Source: Acidobacteriota bacterium
GTDB taxonomy: Bacteria; Acidobacteriota; Terriglobia; Terriglobales; Acidobacteriaceae
Direction: 5' to 3'
Assembly (NCBI GenBank): GCA_023410055.1
Contig: JAEYQK010000068.1
Location: 62,001 to 126,000 of the forward strand
DNA: 64,000 bases
Made by a program: the position numbers and the translations under genes. Under the pieces are notes generated by a model. It made no database searches, had not been told where the DNA came from, and saw only the letters and a program-made list of their open reading frames with translations. The stretch's first letter is position 1, and each line of letters begins with the position of its first letter. Positions 17,977 through 26,151 of this stretch are shown piece after piece.

Positions 17977-18088
17977 GACTGGATTATATGCACACCAAAC
18001 CCGGTGCTGCACCTAAAGGGAATGAGAGCCTCACGCCCACGCAATCTCTCTTCCGACAGAAGCGTTCTCCGGCTATCATCGTTTCTTC

Positions 18089-19093
18089 ATGCGCAAAGCT
18101 GTTCTCATTTACAACCCCCGGTCTGGACGCGCGCACAAGGACCGCGCTCGTCACATCGAAATCGCTGCGGAAGTCTTGCGCGCGGCGGGCGTCGACGCCA
18201 AACTCGTGCCCACGCTCGGTCCTGGGACCGCGGGCAATCAGGCACGCGAAGAAATTGCAGCGGGTGCCGATACGGTCTTTGCTTGCGGCGGCGACGGCAC
18301 CATTCACGAAGTTCTTCAGGGGATGATCGGAACCGGCGCGACACTGGGCGTCATTCCGCTTGGCACGGCCAATGCGCTCGCCTGCGACATGAAGATCCCG
18401 CGCGACCCGGCCGCCGCTGCCCGTTTTGCTCTCAATGCCGAGCCGCGGTCCACTGCTGTTGGCAAACTCGAATACCGGTGTAAGTCCCGCGAGTGCCTTT
18501 CGCGCTACTTCATCGTTGCCGCCGGAGTGGGTGCCGACGCGCGGCTGGCCTACATGCTGAGCGCCGAGTTCAAGCGCAATCACGGCATGGCAGCCTACTA
18601 CGCCAAGGCCACTCACATCTGGGCAACACACGATTTTCCGCCGTTCGAGGTCGAGTTCAACGATCTTGAGCGCGGCGCAACCCGAAGCGAACTCGTCTCC
18701 GAGGTGCTCGCCATCCGTATCACCGACTTCGGCGGCATCCTGAAACGCATGGCTCCCCGCGCCGAACTGAAGCGCGACGATCTCGAACTCGTACTGTTCA
18801 AGACCGCCAGAAAGACCGACTATCTCCGCTTCGTCGCAAACAACATGCTCGGTCGCTGCCGTCCCATGCCGGGCATAGAGTTCGTTCGCAGTGATCGCCT
18901 TGAATGCCGCCAAGCAAATGCCGAGCGGATCGCCGCCGAGTGGACTCGGAAATTCAAACCATCTCCCATCTACGTGGAAGCCGATGGCGAGTCGCTCGGC
19001 AGGACACCGTCGAAGATCATCGCCATCCCGAACGCAGTGAAGCTGCTTTACCCAACTTTTCAGCCCCGCAGCGCAGGGGCGTCAGTATCGTAG
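18089..19093 (+). CDS. Diacylglycerol/lipid kinase family protein
   Basis: 334 residues. MRKAVLIYNPRSGR opens the DAGK catalytic domain; ACGGDGTIHEVLQGM (Gly67-Thr71 in GGDGT) is the nucleotide-binding motif and PLGTANALACDM the conserved LGTxN element. The C-terminal beta-sandwich includes RPMPGIEFVRSDRLE and VEADGESLG. Family members phosphorylate diacylglycerol, sphingosine or undecaprenol using ATP; BmrU/YegS-like proteins are typical. The last residues (FQPRSAGASVS) run into a short palindrome and may be a slight 3' extension. It is divergent from ligA by 112 bases. Confidence 0.9.
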   Translation: MRKAVLIYNPRSGRAHKDRARHIEIAAEVLRAAGVDAKLVPTLGPGTAGNQAREEIAAGADTVFACGGDGTIHEVLQGMIGTGATLGVIPLGTANALACDMKIPRDPAAAARFALNAEPRSTAVGKLEYRCKSRECLSRYFIVAAGVGADARLAYMLSAEFKRNHGMAAYYAKATHIWATHDFPPFEVEFNDLERGATRSELVSEVLAIRITDFGGILKRMAPRAELKRDDLELVLFKTARKTDYLRFVANNMLGRCRPMPGIEFVRSDRLECRQANAERIAAEWTRKFKPSPIYVEADGESLGRTPSKIIAIPNAVKLLYPTFQPRSAGASVS

Positions 19094-19151
19094 CCGGGGA
19101 CGTTAGTCCCCGGTGAGAGTGAAAGATAAGCCGAGTCCCGCAGGGACGGCA
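19090..19151. repeat. Two-hairpin element, family 5, copy 1
   Basis: AGCCGGGGACGTTAGTCCCC-type hairpin followed about 20 bases later by GTCCCGCAGGGACGGCAG. A second copy with the same two hairpins and the same order is at 49465-49530. Confidence 0.8.
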
Positions 19152-19512
19152 GAGAGTCTGTGACCCCTGTCAAGTCGCCAGCTCCTGCCTTATTGAAGCA
19201 ACTCACTGACACTACACGACTTATATCCTCCATCCCTGTGGCGGCTTTCGCTTCCCAACCGGCTAAAATGTAAGTAGATGTCGAATCCGATACGCAATCA
19301 TCAGCCACGAGGCCTAAGTCCCTGCTGTTCAGCGACTTACAATTTTGCCGTTAGTCAGTCACTGAGCTTAAGTCCTTTGTTTCACGGATATTACGCAAAA
19401 TTAGGGGGGCAGGGGGGTACCCCCGCACACGAGTAGTCAATCTGGCGCCTTGCCTTCAGTGTGATACCTTGGCCTGTCACTGCATCTGAACATTTAAACG
19501 AGTCTCTCGACG
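19094..19512. other. Gene-free stretch before galU
   Basis: Holds the family-5 two-hairpin element at its left edge and a G-run element at 19404-19432 (AGGGGGGCAGGGGGGTAC then CCCCC). No gene or RNA is recognised between 19152 and 19400. Confidence 0.6.
19404..19432 (+). repeat. G-run element
   Basis: GGGGGGCAGGGGGGTACCCC: two runs of six G followed by C-run, preceded by TTACGCAAAATTA. Similar G-run segments are at 23835-23849, 28917-28933 (other strand) and 50211-50226. It could form a hairpin through GGGGG/CCCCC or a two-run G structure. Confidence 0.6.
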
Positions 19513-20424
19513 ATGAACAAGAAAGTCCGCAAGGCTGTGTTTCCTGCCGCAGGTTTGGGCACCCGCTTTTTGCCCGCCACCAAAGCTCAACCGAAAGAAA
19601 TGCTCCCCCTGGTCGACAAGCCGATTATTCAATACGGCGTCGAGGAGGCCGTCTCCTCCGGATGCGACCAGATCATCATCGTCACCGGCCGCGGCAAGAC
19701 CGCCATCGAAGACCACTTCGATGTCAGCTACGAACTCGAAAAGCTGCTGGAAGAGCGCGGGAAGATTGACGTGCTCCAAAAGGTCCGGCAGATCTCGGAC
19801 ATGATTCATGTCTCCTATACGCGCCAGAAAGAGGCGCTCGGGTTGGGTCACGCCGTCCTGATGGCGCGCGAGTTGGTCGGCAAAGAGCCCTTCGCCGTGT
19901 TGCTCGCCGACGACGTGATCGACGCCGAAGTTCCCGTCATCAAGCAGATGATGGATGTCTACGAAGAAACCGGCTGCTCCGTAATCGCGATTCAAGCTGT
20001 CGATGGCCCGGCCATCTCCTCCTACGGTGTCATCGACGCGATCCCGCTGAATGGTAAATGGGCCAACAAGGTTTACGAGATCAAGAATTTGGTAGAAAAG
20101 CCGAAGCAGTCCGAAGCGCCGTCCAATCTCGCAATCATCGGGCGCTACATTCTCACGCCCAAGATTTTCGAAATGTTGGACGAGACTCCGCGTGGCGCCG
20201 GTGGCGAGATTCAACTTACCGACGGTATGCGCCAGCTACTCTCAAGAGAAAAGATCTACGGACTCCGCTTCGAAGGCAAGCGCCATGACGCCGGCGACAA
20301 ACTTGGTTTCCTCAAAGCCACGGTCGAGTTTGCCCTGAAGCGCGGCGATCTCGGTAAGCCTTTCAAGGAGTATCTGGAAAAGCTTGATTACGAAGCTCTG
20401 TTCACAAACGGCGCGAAGAAGTAG
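19513..20424 (+). CDS. galU: UTP-glucose-1-phosphate uridylyltransferase
   Basis: Makes UDP-glucose from UTP and glucose 1-phosphate for polysaccharide and lipid sugar synthesis. 303 residues. KAVFPAAGLGTRFLPATKAQPKEMLPLVDKPIIQY is the nucleotidyltransferase signature, with the FLPATK and KEMLP segments specific to GalU. LADDVIDAEVP gives the metal Asp, VEKP the conserved Lys, and GGEIQLTDGM and RHDAGDKLGFLKA complete the bacterial GalU set. No ribosome binding site stronger than GACGATG context is visible. It stands alone. Confidence 0.96.
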   Translation: MNKKVRKAVFPAAGLGTRFLPATKAQPKEMLPLVDKPIIQYGVEEAVSSGCDQIIIVTGRGKTAIEDHFDVSYELEKLLEERGKIDVLQKVRQISDMIHVSYTRQKEALGLGHAVLMARELVGKEPFAVLLADDVIDAEVPVIKQMMDVYEETGCSVIAIQAVDGPAISSYGVIDAIPLNGKWANKVYEIKNLVEKPKQSEAPSNLAIIGRYILTPKIFEMLDETPRGAGGEIQLTDGMRQLLSREKIYGLRFEGKRHDAGDKLGFLKATVEFALKRGDLGKPFKEYLEKLDYEALFTNGAKK

Positions 20425-20549
20425 CACACAAGTGAAATAGAGACCGGCTTGCACTGGCAAGTCCGCAGAGTGAGGGTAACGCGGCGCGAAGGGAGCTTCC
20501 TATTCCCGAGGTAATTGCGACAGACGGAAGAAGCTCATTTTCAATGGCT

Positions 20550-20580
20550 CGATGGCCCGATCACCCGATGGCCCGATTCT
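20550..20580. repeat. CCCGATGGCCCGAT short-period repeat
   Basis: CGATGGCCCGATCACCCGAT followed by GGCCCGATT; the same unit that interrupts selD at 4611-4646. It ends against the stop of the immunity gene. Confidence 0.8.
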
Positions 20581-20922
20581 CTATTCGTCTTCCTCTTCTT
20601 CTTCGCTATCCGTCTCTCTCGGATGTTCGAACGCATGCGTGACGGCCTGAACATCAGCCAGGCTTGCCGGACGCCAGCCGCCACCAAATTCGTCGTGAAT
20701 CTTCTTCTGAATTGCTGAGAGCGACTGCGTTTTCGCGTTCTGAAAGAACTGCTTCCATTCTTTCAGCACATCGTTGAACTCGTCATCGGCTGCGTCCGAG
20801 CGGAACTCGTGCACGGCTTCAACTGCGGAACCATATTCATCCACGTAGTCTTCGTGCAGATATCCATGCATGAATGCGCGTAGCGCCGGAAACTCTTTCG
20901 GGGATGCACTCGTCTTTGTCAT
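20581..20922 (-). CDS. CdiI-like immunity protein for the RNase A-like toxin
   Basis: 113 residues from ATG 20922. FPALRAFMHGYLHEDYVDEYGSAVEAVHEF matches the opening of contact-dependent-inhibition immunity proteins of the CdiI_2 type (ALRxFxxxYLHxDwxxEYGS). The rest is helical, with a Trp/Phe core (LKEWKQFFQ) and an acidic end (ETDSEEEEEDE), fitting for binding a basic nuclease. Its ATG overlaps the toxin's TGA (ATGA), so the two are translated from one message and probably made in fixed ratio. Role is inferred from family and position. Confidence 0.75.
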   Translation of the reverse strand: MTKTSASPKEFPALRAFMHGYLHEDYVDEYGSAVEAVHEFRSDAADDEFNDVLKEWKQFFQNAKTQSLSAIQKKIHDEFGGGWRPASLADVQAVTHAFEHPRETDSEEEEEDE

Positions 20923-21452
20923 CTGCGGCACTCCGGATATGAGGTCAACACATGATACTCGTTTCCCCCGTCCCAGTGCAGCACCACAATGGCGTGTGCG
21001 CACGGACGAGGCAGCGACTCGCCGCGGTTCAATGTACGCCCGACCGCGTGCTCGCCATCATAATCCAGAACGAGGTTCGGATGTCTATCCCTTTCCAGCC
21101 ATCGAGTGATCTTCGCCTGGTTACCTTGGAGAGCTACTGCGATCACGCTCTCGGCAGTCTCTCGATCCGTGTACGTTGATGCCGCGAAGATGTTTCGCTC
21201 CTCACGCAGTCGCTCCGCAAGTTGCTCATCCGTTCTTCCGACGTGCCGCTTCAGCGTGTGCCCACCGCGAGACTCGTCAAATGATAGGTCGTGCTTGCCT
21301 GTGTCGCGCTTTACGTACTCAGGCCGCTGAGTCGACGGCGATTGCGCGTAGGCCCACGGCTGGGTCGGCTTGCAGGAAGAGAAGAAAAACGCGATCCCCG
21401 CGGCCACTAAAAGTGCGGCACGGATCACGCCGGTTCTGGGTTTCAATTCCAT
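20919..21452 (-). CDS. Lipoprotein-type secreted RNase A-like toxin
   Basis: 177 residues. Residues 1-27 are an export signal (VIRAALLVAAGIAFFFSSC); Cys27 in FSSC gives a plausible lipobox, although a normal signal peptide is possible. Residues about 60-176 match the bacterial RNase A-like toxin domain found at CdiA C-termini: GGHTLKRHVGRTDEQLAERL, then AASTYTDRETAESVIAVAL, then LVLDYD, VGRTLNRG and the end VLTSYPE. His65 or His70 and the Thr170/Tyr172 pair stand where CdiA RNase A-fold toxins carry catalytic residues. Unlike CdiA toxins it is not at the end of a large filament protein but has its own export signal. The immunity gene follows with a 4-base overlap. Confidence 0.8.
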   Translation of the reverse strand: MELKPRTGVIRAALLVAAGIAFFFSSCKPTQPWAYAQSPSTQRPEYVKRDTGKHDLSFDESRGGHTLKRHVGRTDEQLAERLREERNIFAASTYTDRETAESVIAVALQGNQAKITRWLERDRHPNLVLDYDGEHAVGRTLNRGESLPRPCAHAIVVLHWDGGNEYHVLTSYPECRR

Positions 21453-21486
21453 TCAAGTATCCGTGGAAATCCGTGTGAATCCGTGG

Positions 21487-22002
21487 CTAGCCCTGTTCCC
21501 GCAGCTTCTTCGACTTCTCTTCAACGCCCCTGGCCAGCTTCTCCTTGTGCGTGTGCAACTTCTTCGCGATCTCCGGATCACCAACGGCGATCATCTGTGC
21601 CGCCAGAATCCCCGCGTTCGTCGCACCGGGCTTGCCAATGGCAACGGTCGCAACCGGGATTCCCGCCGGCATCTGTACGATCGCCAGCAGCGAATCGAGT
21701 CCCTGCAGAGTCGTCGAGGGAATCGGAACACCGATAACCGGCAAAGTAGTCTCGGCAGCAATTACGCCTGCCAGATGCGCCGCGCCGCCGGCTCCGGCGA
21801 TGATCACCTTAATGCCGCGGTCCGCAGCTTTGCGCGCATACTCGCTGGTTCGCGCCGGTGAACGATGCGCTGAGGTTACGTCCATTTCATAAGCGATGCC
21901 GAAGCCGTCCAGCGCCTTGGCGGCCTCGCGCATAATCTCCAGGTCGGAATCGGAGCCCATCACGATCGAGACAACGGGTTTCGTACTCACGTTCGCGTGC
22001 AT
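21487..22002 (-). CDS. purE: N5-carboxyaminoimidazole ribonucleotide mutase
   Basis: Purine biosynthesis; converts N5-CAIR to CAIR. 171 residues from ATG 22002. VSIVMGSDSDLEIM is the substrate-binding motif, VTSAHRSPARTSEYA contains the catalytic His, and IIAGAGGAAHLAGVIAAETTLPVIGVPI and SLLAIVQMPAGIPVATVAIG are the rest of the conserved core. It is a class I (PurE only) enzyme; purK is not next to it. purD lies 500 bases upstream on the same strand with a small membrane-protein gene between. Confidence 0.95.
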   Translation of the reverse strand: MHANVSTKPVVSIVMGSDSDLEIMREAAKALDGFGIAYEMDVTSAHRSPARTSEYARKAADRGIKVIIAGAGGAAHLAGVIAAETTLPVIGVPIPSTTLQGLDSLLAIVQMPAGIPVATVAIGKPGATNAGILAAQMIAVGDPEIAKKLHTHKEKLARGVEEKSKKLREQG

Positions 22003-22033
22003 GTCCTTTCAGATGCGTGTTCGTGTCGCCTGT

Positions 22034-22058
22034 GTAGGGACGGGGCTGTGCCCCGTCC
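22034..22058. repeat. Palindrome family 2, copy 3
   Basis: GTAGGGACGGGGCTGTGCCC with the closing CGTCC, between the membrane-protein stop and the purE start. Confidence 0.85.
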
Positions 22059-22062
22059 AACA

Positions 22063-22383
22063 TCAATGCGAATGTCTTAGATGCGAATGCCGCATTCGCA
22101 CCACGATCCAATGTACTAGCAACGCGATGATTGAGTACAGAACCGCATTTTCGATCACCAATATCACAATCGTAAATGCATGCCCCAGACCGCTGTGAGG
22201 ATGCGGCACGTACAGGATTTGAATGCTGGTAGGCCAAAGCACGAACGCCACCTGGATGAACCAGTCCCGCACCACGGTCTGCGCCTGCTCGAAGAACACT
22301 CTCCACAGCAACAGGAGAACTAGAGGAACGATCGCGCCAATGCGAAGGAAGTTGACGGCAAGGTGAACGTTTCGATACTGCAT
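22063..22383 (-). CDS. Three-helix membrane protein, function unknown
   Basis: 106 residues from ATG 22383. Hydrophobic segments lie near residues 9-28 (LAVNFLRIGAIVPLVLLLLW), 40-58 (WFIQVAFVLWPTSIQILYV) and 68-92 (HAFTIVILVIENAVLYSIIALLVHW), with a His/Arg-rich tail (MRHSHLRHSH). No motif of a known family is seen. It is transcribed with purD upstream and purE downstream, but probably not functionally tied to them. Confidence 0.6.
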   Translation of the reverse strand: MQYRNVHLAVNFLRIGAIVPLVLLLLWRVFFEQAQTVVRDWFIQVAFVLWPTSIQILYVPHPHSGLGHAFTIVILVIENAVLYSIIALLVHWIVVRMRHSHLRHSH

Positions 22384-22437
22384 AGGGCACCCCCGAAGGA
22401 CTACCCGAACGACAACATTCTACCCGATTTGATGGAG

Positions 22438-22495
22438 TGCTGATCTGAAATGCAATTGTCTCAGATCATGAAATCATCAACTCACCAGATCAGCA
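22438..22495. repeat. Inverted GATCTGA-type repeats
   Basis: TGCTGATCTG (22438-22447) and CAGATCAGCA (22486-22495) are perfect inverse complements; CTCAGATCATGAAATCATC lies between. It sits 12 bases past the purD stop, where it may act as a 3' hairpin. Confidence 0.75.
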
Positions 22496-22506
22496 AATGA
22501 AAAGGT

Positions 22507-23784
22507 TCACTTCGTCAGCTTCAGCGGCTTCGCTCCAATGTCCTTCCTGAAGTGCACGCCATCGAAATGGATCTTCACTGCCGCCTCATAGGCTCGCGCG
22601 CGAGCATCGTCAAGATTCACGCCGCGCGCAGTCACGCCCAAAACGCGTCCGCCAGCGGTCAGGACATTGTCGCCTTGCCTGGTCGTTCCCGCATGAAAGA
22701 CCTTCACGCCAGGAACTTTGGCCGCTTCGTCCAGTCCCGCAATGCGCTTGCCGCTCTCGTAAGAACCCGGATATCCGCCTGATGCCAGCACCACGCAGAC
22801 AGTCGAATCGTTCGACCACTTGAAATCGCCGTCCGACGTTCGCCCTTCGATGGAAGCTTCGAACGCCTCAACGATATCGCTCTCCAGTCGCATCAGTATC
22901 GGCTGTGTTTCCGGATCTCCGAAACGGCAATTGAATTCCAGCACCGATGGACCTTTTGCGGTCATCATCAGCCCGCAATAGAGAATCCCCTTATAAGGAT
23001 TGCCATCTTCGGCCATTCCAGCGACGACCGGCTTGGCTATATGCGCGATCAGCCAATCGCTCATCTGCTTATCCACGATGTCCGCAGTCGAGTACGCGCC
23101 CATTCCACCGGTGTTCGGGCCAGTATCGTTGTCGCCCACGCGCTTGTGGTCCTGCGCCCCAACCAGCGGCGCAACGCGTTCGCCGTCGCACATAACCAGG
23201 AACGACAGCTCTTCCCCTTGTACGAATTCCTCTAACACGACACGTGAACCGGCGCTCCCCAACATCTTCCCGCTGAGCATCTCGTTGGCAACGGTCGCGG
23301 CTTCTTCCTTGGTCTTGGCGATGACAACGCCTTTGCCTGCGGCGAGTCCGTCGGCTTTCACCACGATCGGCGTAGAGAAATGCGGCAGAGCGTCCTTGAT
23401 CTCCTGCGCGGTGGTGCAAACGGCATAATGTGGAGTCGGAATGCGGTGTCGGCGCATGAACTCCTTGGCGAAGCTCTTGCTCGACTCCAACTGCGCAGCA
23501 CCCTGCGTCGGCCCAAAGATCGACATGCCCCGGCGATTGAACTCATCCACCACGCCGCACGAAAGCGGCACTTCCGGACCAACGACGGTCAGATCAGCTT
23601 TGACCCGCAGCGCGACCTCCACCATCGAGTCCACGCTCTTGACGTCGCACGGAACGCACTCGGCTTCTTCGGCGATGCCGGCATTTCCGGGCGCACAATA
23701 GACCTTCTCAACCCGAGGTGACTGTGCAATCTTCCATACCAGCGCGTGCTCGCGCCCACCACTGCCAATAACTAGAACCTTCAC
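22507..23784 (-). CDS. purD: Phosphoribosylamine-glycine ligase
   Basis: Second step of purine synthesis: ATP-dependent joining of glycine to 5-phosphoribosylamine. 425 residues. KVLVIGSGGREHALVWKIAQSP opens the N domain; the ATP-grasp core has VVKADGLAAGKGVVIAKTKEEA and VLEEFVQGEELSFLVM, and FNCRFGDPETQPILMRLESD is the GARS signature with metal-binding residues. The C domain ends KIHFDGVHFRKDIGAK. Length is normal for PurD. Confidence 0.97.
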   Translation of the reverse strand: MKVLVIGSGGREHALVWKIAQSPRVEKVYCAPGNAGIAEEAECVPCDVKSVDSMVEVALRVKADLTVVGPEVPLSCGVVDEFNRRGMSIFGPTQGAAQLESSKSFAKEFMRRHRIPTPHYAVCTTAQEIKDALPHFSTPIVVKADGLAAGKGVVIAKTKEEAATVANEMLSGKMLGSAGSRVVLEEFVQGEELSFLVMCDGERVAPLVGAQDHKRVGDNDTGPNTGGMGAYSTADIVDKQMSDWLIAHIAKPVVAGMAEDGNPYKGILYCGLMMTAKGPSVLEFNCRFGDPETQPILMRLESDIVEAFEASIEGRTSDGDFKWSNDSTVCVVLASGGYPGSYESGKRIAGLDEAAKVPGVKVFHAGTTRQGDNVLTAGGRVLGVTARGVNLDDARARAYEAAVKIHFDGVHFRKDIGAKPLKLTK

Positions 23785-23834
23785 CTATTACCTCCAGACA
23801 TTTGAACCAGAGACACCGGGGAGATAGTTAAGAG

Positions 23835-23849
23835 TAGGGGGGCAGGGGA
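23835..23849 (+). repeat. G-run element
   Basis: TAGGGGGGCAGGGGA, preceded by AGTTAAGAG. It matches the first part of the element at 19404-19432, and lies between purD and the divergent regulator gene. Confidence 0.55.
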
Positions 23850-23908
23850 GCCTATGTCAAACCCCGCACCTTATTGCGATGCATTCCGCATATAATGCGC
23901 TCAGCACG

Positions 23909-24592
23909 ATGATCACGGTATCCAAAGAGGACTACCTCAAGGCGATTTTCGAGGCGGAGAGTGAAGGCGACAATGTGATCGCCGCCACACTGGCAACCTG
24001 GCTGTCAGTGACCCCGCCCGCCGTGACAATGGCGCTCCGGCGCCTCAAGCGTGACGGCCTCGTCGAAGTCCGGACTGACGGCCACGTGCAATTGACCACC
24101 GAAGGTCGAAAGATCGCGCAGCGTACGGCCATCCGCCATTACCTGATCGAACGCATGCTGAACGAAGTCTTTGGAATGCCTTGGTACCACACGCACGACG
24201 AAGCCGAGCGCTTAGAGCACGCTGTGTCTGCCGAATTCGAGTCGCTGCTCGTCAAGAAACTTGGCCGCTCGGGACCCTGCCCTCATGGAAACCTCGCCAC
24301 CATCGAGAGCCCCGCACGGAGACGCCGCCGTGGCCTTAAACTGCTCTCCGAAGCGCAACCGGCGCAAAGCTATCTCGTGAGCAGCGTCTACGAGCGCGAC
24401 TCAAGGTTATGCGAGCTGCTCGACCGCCGCGGCGTTCGACCCGGCTCGACCGTGGTCCTGCACGAGAAGAACTATGACGGGACCTTCACCCTCAAGACTT
24501 CTGCCGGAGACGTCACTCTGGGTGGTCCTGCAGCCGAAAGGATATGGGTGTCGTCTCCCGCTGCTCAGGCATCCAACAACAAGCGTAGTTAA
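23909..24592 (+). CDS. Manganese/iron-dependent regulator, DtxR/MntR family
   Basis: 227 residues from ATG 23909 (MITVSKEDYLKAIFEAES); ten extra residues are open upstream. The winged helix covers 1-70, with recognition helix in LSVTPPAVTMALRRLKRDGLVEV; the dimerisation domain spans about 75-140 with metal ligands expected in YHTHDEAERLEHAVS (His and Glu residues) and GRSGPCPHGNLA. An SH3/FeoA-like domain fills the C-terminus (RGVRPGSTVVLHEKNYDGTFTLK). Three-domain architecture like DtxR/IdeR. The neighbouring Nramp transporter points to manganese. A good -10 (TATAAT, 23891-23896) lies 13 bases before the start. Confidence 0.9.
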   Translation: MITVSKEDYLKAIFEAESEGDNVIAATLATWLSVTPPAVTMALRRLKRDGLVEVRTDGHVQLTTEGRKIAQRTAIRHYLIERMLNEVFGMPWYHTHDEAERLEHAVSAEFESLLVKKLGRSGPCPHGNLATIESPARRRRRGLKLLSEAQPAQSYLVSSVYERDSRLCELLDRRGVRPGSTVVLHEKNYDGTFTLKTSAGDVTLGGPAAERIWVSSPAAQASNNKRS

Positions 24593-24627
24593 CTATAGTT
24601 TATCTTTGGTCTTATACTTAGGCTAAG
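24589..24627 (+). promoter_or_regulatory. Candidate metal-regulated promoter of the Nramp gene
   Basis: AACTATAGTT (24591-24600) is a perfect 10-base palindrome overlapping the regulator's stop codon; CTTAGGCTAAG (24617-24627) is a second palindrome. A -10-like TATACT lies at 24613-24618 with TTAACT 18 bases upstream as a weak -35. Palindromes on both sides of the promoter fit repression by the adjacent DtxR/MntR protein, but no known operator consensus is matched. Confidence 0.4.
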
Positions 24628-24638
24628 GCCCGGGAACC

Positions 24639-25991
24639 ATGGCAACCAAAGTCGTCGAACCACAAGACTCCGGATGGCGCTCCACGGTCGAGCGCCCCAG
24701 CCTGCCTGAAATCCACAGCAGCATGCCGGTGCCGGATACGCCAAAGTTCCTGCGCAAGCTACTTGCTTTTGCCGGGCCGGGCTTCATGGTCGCTGTCGGG
24801 TACATGGATCCCGGCAACTGGGCAACCGACCTCGCAGCTGGCTCGCGCTTCGAGTACACGCTGCTAAGCGTGATCTTGCTCTCGAACCTGATGGCCGTAT
24901 TGCTGCAAAGCCTATGCGTGAAGCTCGGCGTTGCTACGGGCCGAGACCTTGCTCAGGCCTGCCGCGATCACTTCAGTCGCCCGGTATCGTTCGGATTGTG
25001 GATTCTTGCCGAGGTTGCCATTGCCGCCTGTGACCTCGCAGAGGTCATCGGCTCGGCCATCGCCCTTAACCTCCTGTTTCACATTCCACTTATCTGGGGC
25101 GTGTGCCTCACCGCGCTGGACGTCTTCCTGCTGCTTCTATTACAGAACCGCGGTTACCGCTACATTGAAGCGCTGGTGCTTTCGCTAATCGCGCTGATCG
25201 GCGTCTGCTTCGGCCTTGAGATTCTGTTCTCGAAGCCGGAGATCGCCGGTATTATGCACGGCTTCTTCGTGCCTTCGGCACAGATCGTCACTGACCCGAT
25301 GATGCTCTACATCGCCATCGGAATACTCGGTGCCACGGTGATGCCGCACAATCTGTACCTGCACTCGGCAATCGTTCAGAGTCGCGACTATAAGCGAACG
25401 ACCGAAGGCAAGCGCGAGGCCATACGCTTCTGCACGCTAGACTCGACTATCGCGCTGACGATAGCGCTCTTTATCAACGCTGCGATCCTGATCGTCTCCG
25501 CGGCGGTTTTCCATCGCGCTGGACGCACGGACGTCGCCGAGATCACTGACGCCTACAAGCTGCTTTCGCCGCTAATCGGTGTAACCGGCGCAAGCACCAT
25601 CTTCGCTCTCGCTCTGCTCGCCTCTGGCCAGAATTCGACCTTGACGGGCACGTTGGCGGGCCAGGTCATCATGGAGGGCTTCCTCAACATTCGCCTGAAG
25701 CCCTGGGTACGACGCACGATCACGCGCGCAGTTGCGATCGTTCCGGCCATCATTGTGACCGCCATCTATGGGGCGTCAGGCACGGCCAAACTACTCGTCC
25801 TGAGCCAGGTAATCCTCAGTATGCAACTGAGCTTCGCCGTCTTCCCGCTGGTGATGTTCACCAGCAACAAGCTGAAAATGGGCGAATTCGTCAATAGCGA
25901 CTGGGTGAAAGCGCTGTCGTGGATGGTTGCACTGCTGATTGCCCTGCTTAACGGATGGCTGCTGGTTGAGGCATTTCGTGGCGGATTCTAG
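24639..25991 (+). CDS. mntH: Nramp-family divalent metal transporter
   Basis: Proton-coupled uptake of Mn(II) or Fe(II). 450 residues, about 11 transmembrane helices. GPGFMVAVGYMDPGNWATD holds the DPGN metal-binding motif (residues 57-60), and GATVMPHNLYLHSAIVQSR holds the MPHN motif (about 235-238) in helix 6; both are diagnostic. The hydrophilic first 40 residues are longer than in E. coli MntH. It follows the regulator gene by 46 bases with a likely controlled promoter between them, suggesting regulator and transporter form one metal-homeostasis unit. Confidence 0.94.
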   Translation: MATKVVEPQDSGWRSTVERPSLPEIHSSMPVPDTPKFLRKLLAFAGPGFMVAVGYMDPGNWATDLAAGSRFEYTLLSVILLSNLMAVLLQSLCVKLGVATGRDLAQACRDHFSRPVSFGLWILAEVAIAACDLAEVIGSAIALNLLFHIPLIWGVCLTALDVFLLLLLQNRGYRYIEALVLSLIALIGVCFGLEILFSKPEIAGIMHGFFVPSAQIVTDPMMLYIAIGILGATVMPHNLYLHSAIVQSRDYKRTTEGKREAIRFCTLDSTIALTIALFINAAILIVSAAVFHRAGRTDVAEITDAYKLLSPLIGVTGASTIFALALLASGQNSTLTGTLAGQVIMEGFLNIRLKPWVRRTITRAVAIVPAIIVTAIYGASGTAKLLVLSQVILSMQLSFAVFPLVMFTSNKLKMGEFVNSDWVKALSWMVALLIALLNGWLLVEAFRGGF

Positions 25992-26151
25992 ACCTGGTCA
26001 AAGCACACTGATTGCGGTGCTACACTAATGCCGTTGTACCTTTCGGCCCCGTGGGTGCGTTGTGGGGACGCGCTCAGGCCCGCCGCCGGTTGAATCTGCG
26101 CCGGGCACCGCGCGAAACTTTGTTCCAGTTCCTGACATCTGAGAGAGTGCG

